A stretch of 64,000 nucleotides of DNA from Pseudomonas sp. CFBP 13711 (lineage in GTDB: Bacteria; Pseudomonadota; Gammaproteobacteria; Pseudomonadales; Pseudomonadaceae). The notes under the pieces are model-generated. The model worked only from the letters and a program-made list of their open reading frames with translations. It had not been told where the DNA came from and did not search any database. Position numbers and translations under genes: made by a program. Below are positions 26,877 through 34,398 of the stretch, one piece after another (positions within the stretch are counted from its first letter, which is position 1; every line of letters begins with the position of its first letter). The stretch is taken from the NCBI RefSeq assembly GCF_014842265.1, contig NZ_JACYVI010000015.1, forward strand, positions 66,604 through 130,603, in the 5' to 3' direction.

Positions 26877-28169
26877 ATGGCCTCGAACACGGGCAAAGGC
26901 AAGGCGATATTTCGCGTTGTGAGCGGCAACTTCCTTGAAATGTTTGACTTCATGGTCTATGGCTTCTACGCCACAGCCATCGCCAAAACCTTCTTCCCCG
27001 CCGACAGTGAATTCGCATCGCTGATGCTGTCGCTGGCGACCTTCGGCGCCGGTTTCCTCATGCGCCCGCTGGGTGCGATTTTCCTCGGCGCCTACATCGA
27101 CCACCACGGCCGGAAAAAGGGCCTGGTCATTACGCTGGCGATGATGGCCATGGGTACGGTGCTGATTGCCTGCGTGCCGGGCTACGCGACCCTGGGCGTC
27201 GCCGCGCCGCTGCTGGTGCTGATCGGGCGTCTGCTGCAAGGCTTCTCCGCAGGCGTTGAACTGGGCGGTGTCTCGGTTTATCTGGCGGAGATTTCCACGC
27301 CGGGCCGCAAGGGCTTTTTCGTCAGCTGGCAATCGGCAAGCCAACAGGCAGCGGTGGTTTTCGCCGGTCTGCTGGGTGTTGGCCTCAACCACTGGCTGAG
27401 CCCGGAAGACATGGGCCAATGGGGCTGGCGCGTGCCGTTCCTGATCGGCTGCCTGATCGTTCCGGCGATCTTCGTGATCCGTCGCTCGCTGGAAGAAACC
27501 CCTGAGTTCGAAGCCCGCGCGCAACACCACCGCCCAAGCCTGGGCGAAGTGGTCAAGTCGATCGGCCAGAACTTCGGACTGGTCATCGCCGGCATGGCGC
27601 TGGTGGTCATGACCACGGTGTCGTTCTACCTGATCACCGCCTACACCCCTACGTTCGGCAAAAACGAGCTGCACCTCTCCGATCTGGACAGCTTGCTGGT
27701 GACCGTTTGCGTCGGGATTTCGAACTTCATCTGGCTGCCAGTGATGGGCGCGCTGTCGGACCGGATCGGCCGCAAGCCCCTGCTGCTGGCGGCGACCATT
27801 CTGGCGATCATCACGGCGTACCCTGCCCTGTCCTGGCTGACCGCCAACCCGAGCTTCGGCAACCTGCTGATGGTCGAGCTGTGGCTGTCCTTCCTTTACG
27901 GCTCGTACAACGGCGCGATGGTGGTTTCCCTGACCGAGATCATGCCGGTCGAAGTGCGCACCACCGGCTTCTCCCTGGCCTACAGCCTGGCGACCGCGAC
28001 GTTCGGCGGCTTCACGCCGGCGGCCTGTACTTACCTGATTCACGTGCTGGATAACAAAGCGGCTCCGGGCATCTGGCTGAGCGGCGCTGCGGTACTGGGC
28101 CTGATCGCCACGCTGGTGCTGTTCCGCAAGGGTCAGACACGGATTCAGGGTGTGACGGCGGTGAGCTGA
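26877..28169 (+). CDS. MFS citrate/tricarballylate:H+ symporter
   Basis: A 430-residue, 12-helix major facilitator of the metabolite:H+ symporter group. It closely follows the CitA/TcuC pattern: VVSGNFLEMFDFMVYGFYA, FLMRPLGAIFLGAYIDHHGR, GRLLQGFSAGVELGGVSVYL and SFLYGSYNGAMVVSLTEIMP. It probably imports citrate or a related tricarboxylate. No tcuAB or citrate-metabolism gene is adjacent, so the substrate is not fixed. A strong terminator follows. Confidence 0.88.
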   Translation: MASNTGKGKAIFRVVSGNFLEMFDFMVYGFYATAIAKTFFPADSEFASLMLSLATFGAGFLMRPLGAIFLGAYIDHHGRKKGLVITLAMMAMGTVLIACVPGYATLGVAAPLLVLIGRLLQGFSAGVELGGVSVYLAEISTPGRKGFFVSWQSASQQAAVVFAGLLGVGLNHWLSPEDMGQWGWRVPFLIGCLIVPAIFVIRRSLEETPEFEARAQHHRPSLGEVVKSIGQNFGLVIAGMALVVMTTVSFYLITAYTPTFGKNELHLSDLDSLLVTVCVGISNFIWLPVMGALSDRIGRKPLLLAATILAIITAYPALSWLTANPSFGNLLMVELWLSFLYGSYNGAMVVSLTEIMPVEVRTTGFSLAYSLATATFGGFTPAACTYLIHVLDNKAAPGIWLSGAAVLGLIATLVLFRKGQTRIQGVTAVS

Positions 28170-28206
28170 TCGCTGAGAGCTTCAAGCTTCAAGCCATAAG
28201 CTCAAG

Positions 28207-28241
28207 CAAAAAAACGCCCCGATTGATTCGGGGCGTTTTTG
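28207..28241 (+). terminator. Terminator after the MFS symporter gene
   Basis: AAAAAACGCCCCG-N6-CGGGGCGTTTTTG is a perfect stem with a T-tract 38 bp after the stop. Confidence 0.92.
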
Positions 28242-28261
28242 TTTCCTGATGACACGGCCAC

Positions 28262-28650
28262 CTTCTCTGGTGATTGACAGTCAGCCTTCGCGAGCAAGCT
28301 CGCTCCCACAGGATCGTGGGTCGCCTCGGGATTTCAGCCGTTTCGTAGGACTTGTGGGAGTGACCGGGGTGGCGCTCCACCTTGCTCACGAAGAGGCCGG
28401 GGCAGCCAACCACTTTCTCTGGTGATTGACAGTCAGCCTTCGCGAGCAAGCTCGCCCCCACAGGATCGTGGGTCGCATCGGGATTTCAGCCGTTTCGTAG
28501 GACTTGTGGGAGTGACCGGGGTGGCGCTCCACCTTGCTCACGGAGAGGCCGGGACAGCCAGCCATTTTCTCTGGGGAATGAAAGTCAGCCTTCGCGAGCA
28601 AGCTCGCTCCCACAGGATCGTGGGTCGCCTCGGGATTTCTGCCAGTTCGC
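28262..28650. repeat. Tandem array of a 152-bp REP-containing unit
   Basis: Two full copies and a third partial copy. The anchor GGTGATTGAC begins at 28269 and 28421, and its variant GGGGAATGAA at 28573: exactly 152 bp apart each time. Each unit has TTCGCGAGCAAGCTCGCTCC, then GTGGGAGTGACCGGGGTGGC and CTCCACCTTGCTCAC, i.e. two REP types in inverted arrangement. Copies differ at only a few bases. Confidence 0.9.
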
Positions 28651-28668
28651 TGGACTAGCTCACACATG

Positions 28669-28702
28669 AAAACGCCCCGAACCAGTCGGGGCGTTTTTTT
28701 GT
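28669..28702. terminator. Terminator facing gap
   Basis: AAAACGCCCCGA-N5-TCGGGGCGTTTTTTT is a perfect stem, A-rich on the left and T-rich on the right; it can end transcripts of gap (minus strand) and any read-through from the left. It is a near copy of the 28207-28241 terminator. Confidence 0.85.
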
Positions 28703-28741
28703 GCTTAGCGTTTCAGCTCACCGCTTGCCGCTGCTCTCAGC

Positions 28742-30190
28742 CTACTTCGGGAAAGCTGGCGGGTTGACCCCGGTCATTTCTTCCATGACGCGGACCACTT
28801 GGCAGCTGTAGCCGAATTCGTTGTCGTACCAGACGTACAGCACAACGCGGTTATCCATGGCGATGGTCGCCTCAGCGTCAACGACGCCGGCGTAACGCGA
28901 GCCGACGAAATCGGTGGACACCACTTCCAGGGAGTTCACGAAGTCGATCTGTTTGTGCAGATCGGAATACAGCGCGGTGTGGCGCAGGTATTCGTTCATC
29001 TCTTCGCGAGTGGTCGCCGTCCCCAGGTTCAGGTTGAGGATGGCCATCGAGACGTTTGGCGTTGGAACGCGGATCGCGTTACCGGTCAGCTTGCCGGCCA
29101 GCTCGGGCAGTGCCTTCGCCGCAGCGGTGGCGGCGCCGGTTTCGGTGATGACCATGTTCAGCGCGGCGCTGCGGCCACGGCGATCGCCCTTGTGGAAGTT
29201 GTCGATCAGGTTCTGGTCGTTGGTGTACGAGTGAACGGTTTCAACGTGACCGTTGACGATGCCGAACTTGTCGTTGACCGCCTTGAGCACCGGCACGATG
29301 GCGTTGGTGGTGCAGGATGCCGCGGAGATGATCTTGTCATCGGCGGTGATCTGCTGGTGGTTGATGCCGTGCACGATGTTCTTCAGCTTGCCCTTGCCCG
29401 GCGCGGTCAGGACCACGCGGTCGATGCCCGGGCACTGCAGGTGCTGGCCCAGACCCTCGGCATCACGCCATACACCGGTGTTGTCGACCAGCAATGCGTC
29501 CTTGATACCGTACTGGGTGTAGTCCACCTCGGCCGGGTTCTTGGCGTAGATCACCTGAATCAGGTTGCCGTTGGCGCAAATGGTGTTGTTGGCTTCATCG
29601 ATGGTGATGGTGCCGTCGAAAGGACCGTGGACCGAATCACGGCGCAGCAGGCTTGCGCGCTTGACCAGATCGTTTTCAGCACCCTTGCGGACCACGATGG
29701 CGCGCAGACGCAGGCCGTCGCCGCCACCGGTTTTTTCGATCAGGATGCGTGCCAGCAGACGACCGATGCGACCGAAGCCGTACAGGACGACGTCAGTGCC
29801 CTTGCGCTCGCCGGAGTTCTGCTGACCAATGACTTCGGCCATTTCTTCGCGGATGAATTCTTCAGGAGTGCGGCCATTGGCTTCGGCCTTGTACTTCACC
29901 GCCAGCTTGCCCAGGTCCACCGAAGCGGCGCCCAGTTTGAGCTCGCTCATGGCTTTCACGAGGGGGAACGTCTCGTGTACGGACAACTCGCTGGCGTCGG
30001 CCTGGCGGTGACGCGCAAAGCGGTGTGCTTTGAGAATCGCGATGACTGAACGGTTGATCAGGCTGCGGCCATAGATCGAACTCACCACATTATTATTGCG
30101 GTAGAGCTGACCGATAAGCGGGATCATCGCCTCGGCGAGGGCTTCACGATCGATCCATTCACCAAGACACTGGTCGGGCTTCTGAGTCAC
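28742..30190 (-). CDS. gap: Glyceraldehyde-3-phosphate dehydrogenase, long form
   Basis: A 482-residue enzyme, about 150 residues longer than ordinary GAPDH. The extra N-terminal part (about residues 1-125) is helical and precedes the Rossmann motif VVLYGFGRIGRLLARIL. The catalytic cysteine lies in IISAASCTTNAIVPVL, and the C-terminal WYDNEFGYSCQVVRV is typical. Long GAPDHs of this type occur across Pseudomonas next to mfd. I chose GTG 30190 (MTQKPDQCLG) because GGAAGG lies 5 bp upstream; ATG codons at 30205 and 30238 are alternatives. It is divergent to mfd. Confidence 0.92.
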   Translation of the reverse strand: MTQKPDQCLGEWIDREALAEAMIPLIGQLYRNNNVVSSIYGRSLINRSVIAILKAHRFARHRQADASELSVHETFPLVKAMSELKLGAASVDLGKLAVKYKAEANGRTPEEFIREEMAEVIGQQNSGERKGTDVVLYGFGRIGRLLARILIEKTGGGDGLRLRAIVVRKGAENDLVKRASLLRRDSVHGPFDGTITIDEANNTICANGNLIQVIYAKNPAEVDYTQYGIKDALLVDNTGVWRDAEGLGQHLQCPGIDRVVLTAPGKGKLKNIVHGINHQQITADDKIISAASCTTNAIVPVLKAVNDKFGIVNGHVETVHSYTNDQNLIDNFHKGDRRGRSAALNMVITETGAATAAAKALPELAGKLTGNAIRVPTPNVSMAILNLNLGTATTREEMNEYLRHTALYSDLHKQIDFVNSLEVVSTDFVGSRYAGVVDAEATIAMDNRVVLYVWYDNEFGYSCQVVRVMEEMTGVNPPAFPK

Positions 30191-30374
30191 GGGAACCTTC
30201 CACATGTAGGGGCTGAAAAAAGGGACTACATTATGCACAGGCCTTTGTTTATGAGCAATCCAGACTTTTCACGAGCTGGAGCACTACATAATTCCCGGCG
30301 CACAAAACTGACAGCGTCTCTGCGGATTAGTTACACTCCCCGGCTTTGCCGCAACGCCTGGAGCTTTAACTTCC

Positions 30375-33300
30375 GTGCCCGTTCTGCGCCTTCCGATTCT
30401 GCCTGCTGCAGCAGGCAAACAACATTGGGGTAACCTCCCCGGTGCCGCCCTGAGTCTCGCCATCGCCGAGGCTGCCAGCGCCGCGAAACGCTTCACCCTG
30501 CTGCTTACCGCAGACAGCCAGAGCGCCGAGCGACTGGAGCAGGAACTGAAGTTTTTTGCCCCTGATCTCCCGGTCCTGCATTTCCCCGATTGGGAAACCC
30601 TGCCCTACGATCTGTTCTCGCCCCATCAGGACATCATCTCTCAGCGCATCGCCAGCCTGTACCGGCTGCCGGAGCTGGTGCACGGCGTACTGGTGGTGCC
30701 GATCACCACCGCCCTGCACCGTCTGGCGCCGACCAGTTTTCTGCTGGGCAGCAGCCTGGTCCTCGACGTCGGCCAGAAGCTCGACGTCGACGCCATGCGC
30801 ACCCGCCTTGAAGCCAGCGGCTATCGCTATGTCGACACGGTGTACGAGCACGGCGAATTCACCGTGCGTGGCGCTCTGATCGACCTGTTTCCGATGGGCA
30901 GCAAACTGCCTTACCGCATCGACCTGTTCGATGACGAAATCGAAACCCTGCGCACCTTCGAGCCGGAAACCCAGCGCTCCATCGACAAGGTCGATTCGGT
31001 GCGTCTGTTGCCGGCGAAAGAATTCCCGCTGCAGAAGGAAGCCGTGACGCGCTTCAAGGCCCGCTTCCGCGAGCGCTTCGACGTCGATTTCCGCCGCAGC
31101 CCGATCTTTCAGGACTTGAACAGCGGCATCACGCCGGCCGGTATCGAGTACTACATTCCGTTGTTCTTCGAAGAAACCTCCACGCTGTTCGACTACCTGC
31201 CCCAGGACACCCAGGTGTTCTCGATGCCGGGGATCGAAGCGGCGGCCGAGACGTTCTGGAAGGACGTGCGCAACCGTTACGAAGAACGCCGTGTCGATCC
31301 TGAACGTCCGTTGCTGCCGCCGGCCGAGCTGTTCCTGCCGGTGGACGACTGCTTCGCGCGCCTGAAGAACTGGCCGCGGGTGGTTGCCAGCCAGGACGAC
31401 GTCGAAAGCGGCGTTGGCCGCGAGCGTTTTCCGGCACAGGTGCTGCCTGATCTGGCCATCGAAGCCAAGGCCAGCCAGCCGTTGGCAGCGCTGTCGAAAT
31501 TCCTCGGCGAATTTCCCGGCCGCGTGCTGTTTACCGCCGAATCCGCCGGTCGCCGCGAGGTGCTGCTGGAACTGCTCGAACGCCTGAAGCTGCGCCCGAA
31601 AACCCTGGACAGCTGGCAGGAGTTCGTCGACAGCAAGGAGCGCCTGGCAATCACCATCGCGCCGCTGGACGAAGGCCTGGTGCTGGAGCAGCCGGCGTTG
31701 GCGCTGGTGGCGGAAAGCCCGCTCTTCGGTCAGCGGGTCATGCAGCGTCGCCGCCGCGACAAGCGCGCCGACAGCCACGCCAGCGATGCGGTGATCAAGA
31801 ACCTGGCCGAGCTGCGTGAAGGCGCCCCGGTGGTGCACATCGATCACGGGGTCGGCCGTTATCTGGGGCTGGCAACGCTGGAAGTCGAAAATCAGGTCGC
31901 CGAGTTCCTCATGCTGGCCTACGCCGAGGACGCCAAACTGTATGTGCCGGTTACCAACCTGCACCTGATCGCCCGTTACACCGGCAGCGATGACGAGCTC
32001 GCACCCTTGCACCGCCTGGGTTCCGAGACCTGGCAGAAAGCCAAGCGCAAGGCCGCCGAACAGGTCCGCGACGTGGCCGCCGAGCTGCTCGACATCTATG
32101 CCCGCCGCGCGGCTCGCGAAGGGTATGCCTTCGCCGATCCGAAGCTGGACTACGACACCTTCAGCGCCGGCTTCCCGTTCGAAGAAACCCCGGACCAGCA
32201 GACCACCATCGAAGCCGTGCGCGCCGACATGCTCGCGCCCAAGCCCATGGACCGTCTGGTCTGCGGCGACGTCGGTTTCGGCAAGACCGAAGTGGCCATG
32301 CGTGCAGCGTTCATCGCCGTGCACGGTGGCCGCCAAGTGGCGATTCTGGTGCCGACCACCCTCCTCGCCCAGCAGCACTACAACAGTTTCCGCGACCGTT
32401 TCGCTGACTGGCCGGTGACGGTTGAAGTGATGAGCCGCTTCAAATCGGCGAAAGAGATCAACGCCGCCGTCGCCGATCTGGCCGAGGGCAAGATCGACAT
32501 CGTCATCGGCACCCACAAGTTGCTGCAGGACGACGTCAAGATCAAAAACCTGGGGCTGGTGATCATCGACGAAGAGCACCGTTTCGGTGTGCGTCAGAAG
32601 GAACAGCTCAAGGCCCTGCGTAGCGAGGTCGACATTTTGACCCTCACCGCCACGCCGATCCCGCGCACCCTGAACATGGCCGTGGCCGGAATGCGCGACC
32701 TGTCGATCATCGCCACCCCGCCCGCACGACGTCTGTCGGTGCGCACCTTCGTCATGGAGCAGAACGAGCCGACGGTCAAAGAAGCGTTGCTGCGTGAGTT
32801 GCTGCGCGGCGGTCAGGTGTACTACCTGCACAACGATGTGAAAACCATCGAGAAGTGCGCGGCGGACCTGGCCGAACTGGTGCCGGAAGCGCGCATCGGC
32901 ATCGGCCACGGGCAGATGCACGAACGCGATCTCGAACAGGTGATGAGCGACTTCTACCACAAGCGCTTCAACGTGCTGATCGCCTCGACCATCATCGAGA
33001 CCGGCATCGACGTGCCGAGCGCCAACACCATCATCATCGAACGTGCCGACAAATTCGGTCTGGCCCAGCTGCACCAGTTGCGCGGCCGGGTCGGGCGCAG
33101 TCACCACCAGGCCTACGCCTACCTGCTGACACCGCCGCGCAAGCAGATCACCCCGGATGCCGAGAAGCGTCTGGAGGCGATCGCCAACACCCAGGACCTC
33201 GGCGCGGGCTTCGTGCTCGCCACCAACGATCTGGAAATCCGTGGCGCCGGCGAACTGCTGGGCGATGGACAGAGCGGACAGATCCAGGCGGTGGGCTTCA

Positions 33301-33839
33301 CCCTGTACATGGAAATGCTCGAACGTGCGGTCAAATCGATCCGCAAGGGCGAGCAGCCCAATCTCGACCAGCCGCTGGGTGGCGGTCCCGAGGTGAATCT
33401 GCGGGTGCCGGGGCTGATTCCGGAAGCCTATCTGCCAGACGTGCACACGCGCCTGATTCTGTACAAACGCATCGCCAACGCCGCCGACGAAGAGGGCCTC
33501 AAGGACCTGCAGGTCGAGATGATCGACCGCTTCGGGCTGCTGCCGGAACCGACCAAGAATCTGGTGCGCCTGACCTCGCTCAAGCTGAAGGCCGAGCAAC
33601 TGGGCATCAAGAAAGTCGATGCCGGTCCCCAGGGCGGACGCATCGAATTCGCGGCGGAGACCCCGGTCGACCCGCTGACGCTGATCAAGCTGATCCAGAG
33701 CCAGCCCAAACGCTACAAGTTCGAAGGCGCCACGCTGTTCAAATTCATGGTGCCGATGGAGCGTCCCGAGGAACGCTTCGCCACACTGGAGGCGCTGTTC
33801 GAACGCTTGACCCCACCGCCTTCCAAAAAATCGGCTTAA
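30375..33839 (+). CDS. mfd: Transcription-repair coupling factor
   Basis: A 1154-residue ATP-dependent translocase that removes stalled RNA polymerase and recruits UvrA. It has the UvrB-like N-terminal domain (HFPDWETLPYDLFSPHQDI), the RNA polymerase interacting domain (VHIDHGVGRYLGL), helicase motifs with Walker A GDVGFGKTEVAMRA, DEEHRFGVRQKE, TATPIPRTL, and the TRG/C-terminal part (IRGAGELLGDGQSGQ). The start is GTG 30375 (MPVLRLPILP), which matches relatives. The long antisense frame opposite is a coding shadow. Confidence 0.97.
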   Translation: MPVLRLPILPAAAGKQHWGNLPGAALSLAIAEAASAAKRFTLLLTADSQSAERLEQELKFFAPDLPVLHFPDWETLPYDLFSPHQDIISQRIASLYRLPELVHGVLVVPITTALHRLAPTSFLLGSSLVLDVGQKLDVDAMRTRLEASGYRYVDTVYEHGEFTVRGALIDLFPMGSKLPYRIDLFDDEIETLRTFEPETQRSIDKVDSVRLLPAKEFPLQKEAVTRFKARFRERFDVDFRRSPIFQDLNSGITPAGIEYYIPLFFEETSTLFDYLPQDTQVFSMPGIEAAAETFWKDVRNRYEERRVDPERPLLPPAELFLPVDDCFARLKNWPRVVASQDDVESGVGRERFPAQVLPDLAIEAKASQPLAALSKFLGEFPGRVLFTAESAGRREVLLELLERLKLRPKTLDSWQEFVDSKERLAITIAPLDEGLVLEQPALALVAESPLFGQRVMQRRRRDKRADSHASDAVIKNLAELREGAPVVHIDHGVGRYLGLATLEVENQVAEFLMLAYAEDAKLYVPVTNLHLIARYTGSDDELAPLHRLGSETWQKAKRKAAEQVRDVAAELLDIYARRAAREGYAFADPKLDYDTFSAGFPFEETPDQQTTIEAVRADMLAPKPMDRLVCGDVGFGKTEVAMRAAFIAVHGGRQVAILVPTTLLAQQHYNSFRDRFADWPVTVEVMSRFKSAKEINAAVADLAEGKIDIVIGTHKLLQDDVKIKNLGLVIIDEEHRFGVRQKEQLKALRSEVDILTLTATPIPRTLNMAVAGMRDLSIIATPPARRLSVRTFVMEQNEPTVKEALLRELLRGGQVYYLHNDVKTIEKCAADLAELVPEARIGIGHGQMHERDLEQVMSDFYHKRFNVLIASTIIETGIDVPSANTIIIERADKFGLAQLHQLRGRVGRSHHQAYAYLLTPPRKQITPDAEKRLEAIANTQDLGAGFVLATNDLEIRGAGELLGDGQSGQIQAVGFTLYMEMLERAVKSIRKGEQPNLDQPLGGGPEVNLRVPGLIPEAYLPDVHTRLILYKRIANAADEEGLKDLQVEMIDRFGLLPEPTKNLVRLTSLKLKAEQLGIKKVDAGPQGGRIEFAAETPVDPLTLIKLIQSQPKRYKFEGATLFKFMVPMERPEERFATLEALFERLTPPPSKKSA

Positions 33840-33848
33840 GGATTCACC

Positions 33849-34385
33849 ATGGGTTTGATCCGCTCCTTCACCCTGCTGCTGGTGCTGTTTGCCCCGGCGG
33901 CCTTCGCCGATGGCACCTATCAGGTGGAACTGATCCTGTTCCGTCAGAACGGCGAGCCGGCGGCGACCAATCAACCCGCGCCGGAAGACTGGGCCGCCGG
34001 GGCGCAACGGCTGGGCGCGGACAGCCAGACGCCCACGGCGCTGGATACGCTGGTGAACAAGCTCGAATCGAGCGATGGCTATAAAGTGCTGCTGCACACA
34101 GCCTGGCAACAGGACCTCAGTGCCACGCCGAGCAAGGTGGCGATCAGCGACGGCCAGGAGCAGTTCGGCCATTTCCCCATCGAGGGCACGGTGAGCCTGG
34201 GTCTGGCACGCTTTACCGACATCGACGCGAACTTCTGGGTCAACCAGCTGGACAGCCACGGCGTGCTGGTGACCAGCGAGCGCATGCGTCAGGCCACTCG
34301 CGTCAGAAACGGAGAACTTACTTATATGGACAACGGAAGCCTCGCCATGCTGATCAAGGTTTCCCCCGTCCAGCCACCGCGTTGA
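33849..34385 (+). CDS. csiV: CsiV family periplasmic protein
   Basis: A 178-residue exported protein, signal peptide residues 1-20 (cleavage AFA-D). The mature N-terminus GTYQVELILFRQNGEP is the CsiV signature; SLGLARFTDIDANFW and YMDNGSLAMLIKV are further family-like segments. In Vibrio, CsiV is reported to act with LpoA in peptidoglycan synthesis; in pseudomonads this is inference. It starts 9 bp after mfd and is probably co-transcribed. Confidence 0.82.
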   Translation: MGLIRSFTLLLVLFAPAAFADGTYQVELILFRQNGEPAATNQPAPEDWAAGAQRLGADSQTPTALDTLVNKLESSDGYKVLLHTAWQQDLSATPSKVAISDGQEQFGHFPIEGTVSLGLARFTDIDANFWVNQLDSHGVLVTSERMRQATRVRNGELTYMDNGSLAMLIKVSPVQPPR

Positions 34386-34398
34386 CGCAGGCCTAGAC

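Noticed and set aside
30220..30295. Two copies of ACTACAT(T/A)AT between gap and mfd as a HexR-type operator.
   Set aside because: They are direct, 58 bp apart, and do not form the inverted layout I would expect for HexR.
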